A program made the position numbers and the translations under genes. Under the pieces are notes generated by a model. The model was not told the origin of the DNA. It did not search any database and worked only from the letters and a program-made list of their open reading frames with translations. A stretch of 27,500 nt of DNA, from positions 1-27,500 of the forward strand of contig JAFGOZ010000660.1 in the NCBI GenBank assembly GCA_016926235.1, given 5' to 3'. This DNA comes from Bacteroidales bacterium (lineage in GTDB: Bacteria > Bacteroidota > Bacteroidia > Bacteroidales > UBA10428). Positions 1-8,300 of the stretch are shown piece by piece (position 1 is the first letter of the stretch; each line of letters begins with the position of its first letter).

Positions 1-231
1 GGGCGCAAGAATTACCTGTTTTGTGGTAATCATGATGCAGCTGAAAACGCAGCTATAATGTATTCTCTGCTCGGCTGTTGTAAAGCCAATGAAATAAACT
101 CCAGGGAGTGGCTTACTGATATCTTGACAAGAATCCCGGAATATAATAGCAACTATACCATGAACCTGGCCGATCTATTGCCACATAATTGGAAATCAGA
201 AAAAGAAACTCAAAAAAATATAATCGGGTAA
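1..231 (+). CDS. tnpC: IS66-family transposase (TnpC), C-terminal fragment
   Basis: The frame is open from the first base of the window and ends at a TAA at 229-231, giving 76 visible residues. It carries the recognisable C-terminal signature of IS66 transposases: a GRKNYLFCGNHDAAENAA block, then YSLLGCCKANEINSREWL and near the end DLLPHNW. In the family this is the end of the catalytic DDE region plus the short C-terminal domain. The rest of the gene and the accessory ORFs usual in IS66 elements lie left of the window, so it cannot be told whether the element is intact. It is the only plus-strand gene seen and is convergent with the receptor gene that follows. The family call is firm; activity is unknown. 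Confidence 0.92.
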   Translation, partial: GRKNYLFCGNHDAAENAAIMYSLLGCCKANEINSREWLTDILTRIPEYNSNYTMNLADLLPHNWKSEKETQKNIIG

Positions 232-320
232 TTAGAACCACTGGAATTAGTTGGAAAAACTTTCACTCCTTCTAATTTTTTCCAAGAAAACCAAAGTCAT
301 CTGTTGAGAAATTAAAAGGA

Positions 321-343
321 TATGTAGTTGCCCGTATGTATAC
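321..343. mobile_element. Probable right terminus of the IS66-family element
   Basis: Reading inward from 343 on the minus strand the sequence begins GTATACATACGGGCAACTAC, which fits the GTA-starting terminal inverted repeats of IS66 elements. It lies about 90-110 bp after the transposase stop, a normal distance for the element's end. The matching left repeat is outside the window, so the boundary is an inference. IS66 elements usually make an 8-bp target duplication, which here would be 344-351 and would contain the stop codon of the neighbouring receptor gene. Confidence 0.5.
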
Positions 344-345
344 TA

Positions 346-2721
346 TTATTTCCCAAAATTAAATGAATAACTTATGGAAGGCAGAAATGGTACAAGACCT
401 TGTTTATATACCATTAATCGTGCACTTTGAATTTGGTAATTTTCAAGTTCATGTTCCTCTTTAATATAGTAATAATATGGATTAATTCTTCCATATACAT
501 TGAAAACGCTAAAATTTAATGAGTGATCACCTTTAAGACCTTGTTTATTCCAAACAAATGCAATATCAAGACGATGAAATGGTTCCATTCTATACTTGTT
601 TTTATCGCTAAACACAATTATTTCATCTTTTACATAAGTATATACTGGCATCCAGTTAGAACCTGAATTATTTTGAATAAATTGAGGTGCCGGATATATG
701 CTTTCGGGTAAAGTAACAGGTAAGCCGGTTCCAAATTGCCATTGTAATGAGGCCGACCATTTTTTACTTATCTTATAAATATGGTATGTATTTAAGCTGA
801 AACGGCGATCATAATCAGAGGCGAAAGGATTGCCATTGTTTATCTCTTCGAATTGATAATCGGTTTTGGCCAGTGTTGAATAAACAGCGCCAGAATACCT
901 GTTCTTATTTATTTCAACCGACAGTTCAATACCTTTTGATTTTCCGCTTCCATTTGTATGGATAATATTTTCCCAGTTTCCGGTGTAACCAAAAATTGTC
1001 TTTCCTTCATCAAAGCTTAAATAATTATTGCCCTCATTATAATAAGTTTCGAGCTTAATACTTATTTCATCAGAAAATTTTTGACTTAGTCCTGCAATTA
1101 CTTGCCAACCAGTCTTAGGAGGAATTAGGGTGGTAATGGGTAACCAGTAATCAATAGGTAATCCAATTGTGTTTGAGGAGACTTTATGAATAAACTGCCC
1201 CATTTTATCATATGCAAAAAGGAATTTTATCGACTTTGGGAGGTTTAAACTAAGTGCAATTCGGGGTTCAAGATTTTGGTAAAATGAGTTACCTGTCAAG
1301 TAATAAGTATACCGCAAACCAGAATTTAAAGTTAATTTGTTTGTTTCCCATAAGTGATTAAGTGCCAGAATAGCTTCTTTTCCGGATATTATTTCTCCTC
1401 CGGTTTTACCATGTGATGTAGCATAGTCACTAATGGTTTCATAAACCTGGTAACTGGGTATTGAGTTATTCTGTTGAAGTTTTGCCTGTCCTTTGATTGT
1501 TGAACCCTTACCCAAAAGGTAATCAAGGTTCAATGTTGCACTGTAAGTTTCAATAGAAGAATGGAAGTAATTATTATATAAATAGTTGCTTGTATCAATA
1601 ACCGTTTCGGATTTATTATCAATTTTCAGATTATAGTTAGAGTAAGCGAGTGTAAGATTTGTAAAAAACCGCGATGAGTAAACATGATTCCATCTGGCTG
1701 AAATAATATCATTGCCCCATGAGTTAAGCTCCTCAATTACTGTGTTTTGGTTTGCTTCAAATGGGGTATAAATATTTTGATTGTCTTGACCTTTATATAC
1801 GCTAAAATATAGACGGTCTCGCTTAGATAGAATATAATTTAGTTTGAAATTGAAATCATAGAAACCATAACTCATATTGGTTGAAAACAGAGGTGAATAA
1901 AGGGGCAACATACATGTTCGTGCTGAAACTAAAAATGACGATCTGTTTTTAATTATTGGTCCATTAACAGCAACTTTTGAACTTAACAAGCCAAGGGTAC
2001 CCATAACTTGAAAGTTTTGCAAACTCCCATCCTTTAGCCTGATATCAGTAACAGATGAAAGTCTGCCTCCAAGGTATGCCGGGAATGCTCCTTTGTAAAA
2101 CTTTGCATATTGAACTATGTCAGTATTGAAAATTGAGAAAATACCTCCAAAGTGATTTACATTATACACAGGGCTATCATCCATTAAAATTACATTCTGA
2201 TCTTCGAGTCCTCCCCTGACACTTAATGAACTGGAGCCTTCATCGGATTGAACACCGGGTAATATTTTAATGTAATGCATCAAATCAGTTTCACCTGCTA
2301 TTGCAGGTAAACTCTTTAATGATTTAGGAATAATAGTGGTGTTAGAAATACCTATACCGGTCTCACTTCTTTGAGTACCTACAATCTGAACTTCATTTAT
2401 CCTTGCATTAGGCAAAAGCTTAACATTTGTTTCTCCTTTAATTAGATATGAGAGAGATATTTCTTTTGTTTGATACCCAACATATGAAAATTCCAGTAAT
2501 GCTTCTTTTTGTGTATCAATCTGAATGTTATAAAATCCATAGGCATTAGAAACGACACCCTGATGTTTGCCTTTTATTAATATTGAAGCTCCAATCAGGC
2601 TTTCCCCGTTAATACTATCAGTAACATAACCCGAAATTATTCTTTGTTGAGAGTATGATTTAGTAGCCAGACAAATTAGAACAAATAAAAAGAAAATTTT
2701 TTTCATGAAAATAAGCATCAT
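346..2721 (-). CDS. TonB-dependent receptor with CarboxypepD-reg-like N-terminal domain
   Basis: A 791-residue outer-membrane receptor predicted to import a ligand using TonB/ExbBD energy. After a signal peptide (MKKIFFLFVLICLATKSYSQ, from residue 6) comes a carboxypeptidase-regulatory-like beta-sandwich at about 26-105 (ISGYVTDSINGESLIGASI, ending FSYVGYQ). A plug domain follows at about 110-235 with the typical LPGVQSDEG, LSVRGG and ILMDDSPVYN segments, then a beta-barrel to the C-terminal SYSFNFGK. Length and layout match the short (about 790 aa) receptors paired with DUF4249 lipoproteins rather than the 1000-residue SusC type. The ATG at 2721 overlaps the TGA of the upstream DUF4249 gene as ATGA, which indicates translational coupling; ATGs at 2718 and 2706 are alternative starts, the last giving the most normal signal peptide. 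The stop codon is 2 bp from the inferred IS66 end, so the original downstream terminator has probably been displaced. The ligand is not evident. Confidence 0.88.
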   Translation of the reverse strand: MMLIFMKKIFFLFVLICLATKSYSQQRIISGYVTDSINGESLIGASILIKGKHQGVVSNAYGFYNIQIDTQKEALLEFSYVGYQTKEISLSYLIKGETNVKLLPNARINEVQIVGTQRSETGIGISNTTIIPKSLKSLPAIAGETDLMHYIKILPGVQSDEGSSSLSVRGGLEDQNVILMDDSPVYNVNHFGGIFSIFNTDIVQYAKFYKGAFPAYLGGRLSSVTDIRLKDGSLQNFQVMGTLGLLSSKVAVNGPIIKNRSSFLVSARTCMLPLYSPLFSTNMSYGFYDFNFKLNYILSKRDRLYFSVYKGQDNQNIYTPFEANQNTVIEELNSWGNDIISARWNHVYSSRFFTNLTLAYSNYNLKIDNKSETVIDTSNYLYNNYFHSSIETYSATLNLDYLLGKGSTIKGQAKLQQNNSIPSYQVYETISDYATSHGKTGGEIISGKEAILALNHLWETNKLTLNSGLRYTYYLTGNSFYQNLEPRIALSLNLPKSIKFLFAYDKMGQFIHKVSSNTIGLPIDYWLPITTLIPPKTGWQVIAGLSQKFSDEISIKLETYYNEGNNYLSFDEGKTIFGYTGNWENIIHTNGSGKSKGIELSVEINKNRYSGAVYSTLAKTDYQFEEINNGNPFASDYDRRFSLNTYHIYKISKKWSASLQWQFGTGLPVTLPESIYPAPQFIQNNSGSNWMPVYTYVKDEIIVFSDKNKYRMEPFHRLDIAFVWNKQGLKGDHSLNFSVFNVYGRINPYYYYIKEEHELENYQIQSARLMVYKQGLVPFLPSISYSFNFGK

Positions 2722-3710
2722 TGGTTTATCTGTATCACTGCGGTCTCAATGAATTCTCTATCAAAAAATAATGAGGTATCAACATCTCTTGAATAGCTTG
2801 AGAATATCCCATAACCATTTTCAATGTTCCCTTTGACATTTATTGGTTCTAATCTTCCAGATAACAGGTTCCCAACACGATTATCAATATGATGAATATA
2901 AGTAGAGAGATAATTATACATATCAGTATGTATGGATAGCAGATTTATTTCAGGAGTATGAGCATACATAAAGATTCCTAATCCTCCGGTAAACAATGGG
3001 CTTTCATAAAAAAACTGGAGAGAGCATTTCTTTCCTTCGAACAATTGGTCAGAAAATACCAAAAAGGGAAAAGTTTTTAGTTCATCCTGAATGGTATGAG
3101 GATAGTATGATTCAGCAAGAATTACAGGATCCAGACTCCTGAGATGTGAGTTTAGAATTAAATCTTTGTACAAGCTATCTTTAAAATTAGACCCATAATA
3201 GTTTTGATTGAAATAGGTCTGACTTTTTATATAAACCATGTAATAATTTTCACCAACAGGATCATCAAATTCCAATGACACCTCATTATAAGGCCAATCT
3301 CTGCTATTACGATAAGCCAAAGGTTCAACATTTATATAATTGATTGAAACGGGTAAAGGAACTGTAGTTTTTGAATTTATTTTTTCCCCATCAAAAATGC
3401 AATTGATTTCATATGATCGCCCATTTTGAATATCAATATCAGTAGTATAAGAATTGTTTTGTGAATTATAAACAATAGTTTCCAATAGCTTGCCCTTACT
3501 AAGTAATTCAAACTGCAGATTGGTTATAGCCTCATTGTTTTCTAATGAATAGAAACCCGTTGTTTTCTTAGGTAAAAAGGATATTCTACTATCGCTAGTC
3601 AAAAACAAATCCAGAGACAGACTGCTTTTATTATCAAGATTTATGACTGCTCTTTCAGTACATGAAAAAAACAAAAACACGAATATAAAAGCAAAATAAA
3701 ATTTCTGCAT
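2718..3710 (-). CDS. DUF4249-family lipoprotein
   Basis: A 330-residue predicted lipoprotein. The start chosen at 3710 gives MQKFYFAFIFVFLFFSC, a hydrophobic signal ending in the lipidated Cys17; the in-frame ATG at 3737 would add nine polar residues before it and looks less likely. The mature part opens with short beta-strands (INLDNKSSLSLDLFLTSD, then a segment with KLLETIVYNSQN and RSYEINCIFDG), the arrangement of DUF4249 proteins. Those are commonly encoded next to a TonB-dependent receptor of about 790 residues, exactly as here. The gene ends in the start codon of the receptor. Its role is unknown; by analogy with SusD it may be a surface partner of the receptor, but that is inference. 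The family assignment rests on overall pattern and context rather than on a single diagnostic motif. Confidence 0.72.
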   Translation of the reverse strand: MQKFYFAFIFVFLFFSCTERAVINLDNKSSLSLDLFLTSDSRISFLPKKTTGFYSLENNEAITNLQFELLSKGKLLETIVYNSQNNSYTTDIDIQNGRSYEINCIFDGEKINSKTTVPLPVSINYINVEPLAYRNSRDWPYNEVSLEFDDPVGENYYMVYIKSQTYFNQNYYGSNFKDSLYKDLILNSHLRSLDPVILAESYYPHTIQDELKTFPFLVFSDQLFEGKKCSLQFFYESPLFTGGLGIFMYAHTPEINLLSIHTDMYNYLSTYIHHIDNRVGNLLSGRLEPINVKGNIENGYGIFSSYSRDVDTSLFFDREFIETAVIQINQ

Positions 3711-3771
3711 TTTATATTCCGGATAGGAGTCATGCATTTTGGGTACAATTAATAGTAAAATAATACTTTGA

Positions 3772-3779
3772 CAAAGTTA
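3772..3779 (-). promoter_or_regulatory. Bacteroidetes-type -7 promoter box for the DUF4249/receptor operon
   Basis: On the minus strand this reads TAACTTTG, a full match to the TAnnTTTG -7 element of Bacteroidetes sigma-ABfr promoters. It sits in the 66-bp gap between the upstream ORF and the DUF4249 gene and would leave a leader of roughly 55 nt before the ATG at 3710. No clear TTG -33 element is visible at the expected distance, so the call is moderate. Confidence 0.45.
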
Positions 3780-3803
3780 TACATTTCTAATTTTTTCTAT
3801 TTA

Positions 3804-4100
3804 TTAATTAGCATATGGGTTGACGTAATTTAAAGCCTTAATTAATATTTTTGAACAATTTACTCCTGAATAATAATAATTTCCATAATTGTGCATCACG
3901 TAACAAGCAATGGCTCCTCCATTATATTCTAATTCTGTAAATGCTTTAACATAGTATTGAAGAACCTCTGTTTTTGTATATGTCCAAGTACTTGGAGGGC
4001 AACCCCATAAGCCAATTTTTTCCCCTAAGTCACAATATGCTTCTGTTTGCCATCTCCTATACCAATGGCAAGAAACAACATCATCAGATACATTGTACAT
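3804..4100 (-). CDS. Hypothetical protein, possibly the C-terminal part of a frame-broken lipoprotein gene
   Basis: An ORF of 98 codons starting MYNVSDDVVSCHWYRRW. It is rich in aromatic residues and contains five cysteines (in SCHWYR, AYCDLG, WGCPPS, IACYVM and VNCSKI), a composition more typical of an exported, disulfide-stabilised domain than of a cytosolic protein. Yet it has no signal peptide of its own. Its first 17 bases overlap the end of the upstream lipoprotein gene in another frame, and there is an in-frame stop just before its ATG. Two readings are open: a separate, translationally coupled small gene, or the C-terminal half of the upstream gene separated by a one-base indel near 4090-4105. 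The missing export signal and the abrupt ending of the upstream protein favour the second. No family was recognised. Confidence 0.5.
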   Translation of the reverse strand: MYNVSDDVVSCHWYRRWQTEAYCDLGEKIGLWGCPPSTWTYTKTEVLQYYVKAFTELEYNGGAIACYVMHNYGNYYYSGVNCSKILIKALNYVNPYAN

Positions 4101-4653
4101 GATTAAAACTTATTCTTCCTGTAACCGTTGCATCTGTACTAGTACCTTCTTTTATAAAGGTGATTTTATCTGTATGTATATCATTTGTTGTTTTAAATTT
4201 AGGGGGTTTCATAAGTGCCTTCCAACAATACTCAAGCTGATTTTTGATATGTGTATTTACTACCTCAATATAAATAGCTCCCTCCTCTCTATAAATAGCT
4301 CCTTCCTCACTCGTATTATTATATTCTTCTTCTGTAAATAGTTCATCTATTTCATAATTATCTATAATCAAGTTTTCATAAGATTTATCTTTATTTACAA
4401 CCTTTATAAATGTTTCAAGCGAGAACTCAGTTTGTTCAAGATACCAGTTTACATGCTCTTGATCGTCCCCTATTATTTTAAGTTCAATGAAATTTTCTCT
4501 CCCAAGATCTGTTACTTTTAGTATTTTACTAAATCCATTTTGGATAACTTCTGATTTATTGGTTGTGTTATTTTCATTCTTTTCACAAGAACTAAACAAA
4601 ATTATTTGTCCAATTAAAAATAATAAATGGAATTTTACTTTAAAATTTAACAT
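4084..4653 (-). CDS. Hypothetical lipoprotein
   Basis: An ORF of 189 codons with a clear lipoprotein signal (MLNFKVKFHLLFLIGQIILF then SSC, lipidated Cys23), followed by a short Asn/Lys/Thr-rich linker (EKNENNTTNKSE). The mature part is acidic and mixed alpha/beta; no known domain was recognised. Around residues 115-128 it has an in-frame tandem duplication, EEGAIYR-EEGAIYI, matching a 21-bp DNA repeat at 4270-4311. It ends TVTGRISFNHVQCI, where a beta-strand seems to run straight into the stop while the +1-shifted frame continues as the 98-codon ORF described at 3804-4100. If the two are joined, the protein would be about 280 residues: a lipoprotein with a Cys/Trp-rich C-terminal domain. Function unknown. 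Confidence 0.65.
   Translation of the reverse strand: MLNFKVKFHLLFLIGQIILFSSCEKNENNTTNKSEVIQNGFSKILKVTDLGRENFIELKIIGDDQEHVNWYLEQTEFSLETFIKVVNKDKSYENLIIDNYEIDELFTEEEYNNTSEEGAIYREEGAIYIEVVNTHIKNQLEYCWKALMKPPKFKTTNDIHTDKITFIKEGTSTDATVTGRISFNHVQCI
4270..4311. repeat. 21-bp tandem direct repeat, two copies
   Basis: Units 4270-4290 and 4291-4311 both begin ataaatagctcc and differ at only a few bases. Because 21 is a multiple of three the duplication is in frame and produces a doubled EEGAIY peptide within the lipoprotein at 4084-4653. Confidence 0.85.
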
Positions 4654-4726
4654 AGCACAATTAGGTTTAATTTAGGTTAATGTATTAATAGTAATATAGG
4701 CAGGAAAGCAAACTATTTTTCAAAAG

Positions 4727-4972
4727 TTAATTCATACCATACATATACTTAAATTGATGAGCAGAAGTTCCAACATTAGAAGCATAGTTACCTTCCGGGC
4801 GAAAAGCAGCGCCATTGTAATAACCAGTATTATCAAAAATTAAGTCTGTATAACCCGGGCCCGCAGGATCAATTCTGGTATGGCCTGTTATTACTACTTC
4901 TGTTGAATTTATTTCCAACTCTTGGGAAAAAACAGGAGATACTAAAAAGATAAACAATGAATTATTTTTCAA
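4727..4972 (-). pseudogene. Remnant of an S74-type (tail-fibre-like) surface protein
   Basis: An 81-codon open stretch with a TTG as its only upstream initiation codon and no full signal peptide, although VSPVFSQELEIN looks like the end of one. The rest (ITGHTRIDPAGPGYTDLIFD, then NTGYYNGAAFRPEGNYASN and VGTSAHQFKYMYGMN) resembles the short Gly/Asn-rich beta region that precedes the C-terminal S74 intramolecular chaperone in trimeric fibre-like proteins of Bacteroidota. In those the text after a phrase like GTSxxxFKYMYG normally leads into a serine/aspartate-rich junction and an ERxKENI motif. Here a TAA follows immediately and the frame beyond it has no such continuation. The likely reading is a gene that has lost its chaperone domain and its proper N-terminus. 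The S74 comparison is from memory of the family pattern, so moderate at best. Confidence 0.45.
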
Positions 4973-5057
4973 AAAGGCGTCAGTTTAATTTTAGTCTAAA
5001 TAAAAATAAACCCACTAGCGCGCGTTCAATGCTATTAAGTTAAGTTTTATTATAACA

Positions 5058-5154
5058 CGTCATTGCGAAATTCGGCGAAGGAGAATGAAGTAATCTGTTG
5101 ACATATAAACAGTTCGCTTCGTCTCCTGATAGTTTTCGGGACTCGTCGATGACG
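5058..5154. repeat. Imperfect palindromic intergenic repeat
   Basis: The left end begins CGTCATTGCGAA and the right end, read on the other strand, begins CGTCATCGACGA. Further in, GGAGAATGAAGTAATCTGTT on the left matches GGAGACGAAGCGAACTGTT on the right, around a short AT-rich centre. This is the build of the dispersed CGTCATTGCGAG...CAATGACG palindromes seen in intergenic DNA of many bacteria, here in a degraded copy. Whether it is mobile, or how many copies the genome has, cannot be seen from one window. Confidence 0.6.
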
Positions 5155-5242
5155 ATACTATTCTCTTACTTAATGACAATGGACTTGCAACAGGGGGGAG
5201 GGATTTTTTGTATAGTCTTGTTTTATTGGTAACTGAATAAAC

Positions 5243-5276
5243 GAATTTATGCGCCATTTATACGGCACATAAATTC
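5243..5276 (-). terminator. Hairpin after the giant beta-helix gene, possible terminator
   Basis: GAATTTATG (5243-5251) pairs with CATAAATTC (5268-5276); a further GCC/GGC pair follows one internal mismatch, around an 8-nt loop. It lies about 30 bp beyond the stop codon of the gene at 5308. The T-run expected on the minus strand is weak (GTTTATTC), so efficient termination is uncertain. Confidence 0.4.
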
Positions 5277-5307
5277 ATATCATAAGTAGTTTATTTTTTA
5301 AAACCAG

Positions 5308-8300
5308 TTACCTGCTTACAACAATAACCTGATTCACAGTTTCACCCGTAAAAAGCACAACATTTAATAGGTATATGCCATTTTCGTATGAGCCTAAATC
5401 GAGAATAATACTGCTGGACAATACTTTATCTCTTTCAAGAATTTGCCTTCCTTCAATCGAATAAAGTGAAATGTTATCTATTTCATGTATTGAGTCAATA
5501 TTCAAAATATCGGAAACCGGATTCGGATAGCATTTCACTATATTGGAAGCAGGATTTATTGCAGGTTGTGAAATTATAGAAGCAGTATAGGTAAACTCAT
5601 CAGCACCTATATCGGGGCGGCTGTTGTGTTTGCGTTCTTCTCCATCAATATCATAGCTGGAAGTTATAGTGCCTGTGCCTTTCGAATCGTAAGCTGCTTT
5701 GTTATTTACATGTAAATCCGTGAAAGAGGTAAATTGAGGGTCAGCAAAAACTGAGTTTGAATCGTGTGCTGTAAAACTTACCCAGTTGGGGAGTGAACCA
5801 ATTTCCAAACTTCCAAGCGTAGCAAAATTGTTTTCCGGCACATAATTATTGAAATAGCCGTTATAATCTAATCGTACATGATTCAGGACAGAAGAATCGG
5901 ACTTAATAATACAGGAACTATCGCTTTTAAAAATATTGTTAACGAGAATTATGCTATCAACCTCTGTAAGGTGCAAAGCACTGCTTTTTAGCGAAGGATT
6001 ACCTATTTGAAGGTTAACCGAATTATGTACAAATAGCGGCCCGTTTACGTTGTTTATATCCAAACCGTATCCACTATGGTACTCGCCTGTTTGTAACGAA
6101 ATAAAATTATTGTAGATACTGCCCAAGTTGGTACGAACATCGTTCATTGTTAAGCCGTAATCGCCCAGTACGCTAATTCGGTTGTTAAAAACATGAAAAT
6201 CATAACACTGTACCACATACATACCATAACCGCCAATAAGAGAATTTACTTCAATAGTATTTGCCGAAATATAGGCAGAGTTTGTGTTAATCAGACCTAT
6301 TCCGGTTTCACGGGCATTTTCAATCTTGTTGCTGTCAATCCTTACATCAGATGTTTCGCCATCCATTGCACCGTTAATATAAATGGCCGTACCGCAGTCG
6401 ATAATGGTGTTATCCCTTATTACAATATCGCCGGAAGGCATCCACATTGGCATGCAGTGTATACCGTTACCACTTAGAATATCGGTACTGTCAAAAATAA
6501 TAATGTTGGAAATCAGGTGAATATTATGGCAACTATCGCCTATGCTTATGGCTGCATCCTGCGCTGTTCCGCGACGTCTGACAGTAACATTTTCTAAAGT
6601 AAAGTTATTTACATTACTAAGCTGCACTGCTCCGTTGCGCATCATGAAGTCATCACCTGGAACGGTATCGTAAATAATAACATTTGCCGGCGATTCACTT
6701 TCCGATTTAAAGGTAATATGGCCATTTTCCGGAACGAAGTAATTCTCTATATTAATGTCTTCGTAATAGATGCCATCGCGTATAAGGAAAGTTATGCTAT
6801 CAACAAGAACATTTTCTGCTAAATAGCTCAGAGCTTCGCCAATGGCAGTAAAGTCGGGATTTGTTCCGCCGATAGTTTTCACACCGGCTATAGCCTGCAG
6901 TTTCTCACCATGGAATTCGAACGCACCTATATCAATCTGTTCGCCGTAAACTCTTGAGTTCATATCCATATCAAAGGCCAGCAGAGAATCTATCACTGAA
7001 TTCGAACCTGCATCAATTGCCGGAGAAATACCAGTTAAACGTCCGGCAGATTCACCTGAGGTAAAGATATAGGGAGAAGATGTTATAATATTCTCAAGTG
7101 TTACCAGGGGCACATCTATGATATTCAGAAAGGTGGTATCAAATAAAGAATTCTTAACATTAAGCGACTCTATTTCATACACATATAAACATGAGTAACC
7201 CGGGTTATTGATCAATGCCGAATTCCTGATATCCAATTTTCCTCCATTGTCAGCTTCTATCGTGTTTCTTTTATTTATATTTAAATTACTCAATATCGTG
7301 TTGTTGTAAAATCTTACATCAGAATTGTTGGCATAAATTTCCGTGCCGTAACCACTGTAGTTCTTATCGAAAAAATTTCCTGTAAACAGCATATCACAAT
7401 TATATAAATAAATTGTGCCGTATACTTCGTTTGAATTATTACTGAATAAATTGTTTTGTATTAAACCATTTGAATAGTCTAGTAATAAAATTGAACTATA
7501 AACTGTATTGTATCGTCCTTCAGGCCTGCTTATTTTATTGTTTCTAAATACTGAATTGGTAATCTCAAGATAACTGCCGTAGGGAGCACAAACAACAGGA
7601 GAATAATATTGGGTTGTAATTTTTGAATTGTTTTCGAATGTACAGTTTCTGATTCGAATTATGTTATTACTATTTGTGGCAATAAGCTCTTCATTTTCAA
7701 CCAGCTCAGCATTTTTAAACATGCAATATTCATAGATAATAGTATCGGTATTACCAGATGTATTCGTAAATTCCATCCCTTTCCAGGAACCGTCAAAAAC
7801 AATACTGTCGTTTGGAGTTCCGGATGCTACTATTCGGCCATCAATTGAGAATTTAAACTTATCAAGAAACAGTACAGTTGTTCCCGGAAGAATTGTCAGG
7901 GTAGAATTGTTTTTGACCATAGTATTGCCTGCTACATAAATGGTGTCGCCTCCAATTGTACTGTCGGCTGTTATTTCACCCCAGATATCGCCTTTGTAAA
8001 CACGGAATGTATCCGTGTTCAGATCGGATAAAATACCGGATTCATCTGCAACAGAAACATAAATATTGCCAGAGCCTCGCCAATCCAAATCTGTAACAAT
8101 CTCATAGGTTGAACCGGTGGTATCGCCCGAAATGTTTTCAATTAAGATATGTTCTGAGGAAGATGTAACTGAAATTGTATGAATTTCAGTCAGATCATCG
8201 AAATAATTAACCTCCATGAGGTAATTTTCATTATCAAGCATTTGATTGGAAATCTTTACCAAAAGAGGTGTCCTTGCAGCAACAGTACCTTCAAACTCTG

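Larger units (their letters stand above)
4973..5307. other. Intergenic region with repeat and hairpin, no gene
   Basis: Apart from the palindromic repeat at 5058-5154 and the hairpin at 5243-5276, listed separately, nothing else is supported. A 65-codon open frame across it is a by-product of the repeat and has no signal peptide or domain. The region separates the giant beta-helix gene from the remnants to its left. Confidence 0.6.

Noticed and set aside
346..360. Idea that the IS66 insertion truncated the TonB receptor
   Set aside because: The receptor ends with a normal barrel-closing sequence (SYSFNFGK) and its stop lies outside the inferred element, so the coding sequence appears complete.
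4093..4341. Plus-strand open frame rich in Cys and Ile
   Set aside because: It is antisense to the lipoprotein gene, whose signal peptide and lipobox make it the credible reading; the plus-strand translation shows no domain.
4721..4729. TAACTTTTG on the minus strand upstream of the lipoprotein gene
   Set aside because: It has one base too many between TA and TTTG for the TAnnTTTG box, and no -33 element was seen, so it was not called as a promoter.
5060..5257. Minus-strand open frame of 65 codons
   Set aside because: It lies inside the palindromic repeat and hairpin region, has no signal peptide, domain or plausible composition, and its frame is a by-product of the repeat.
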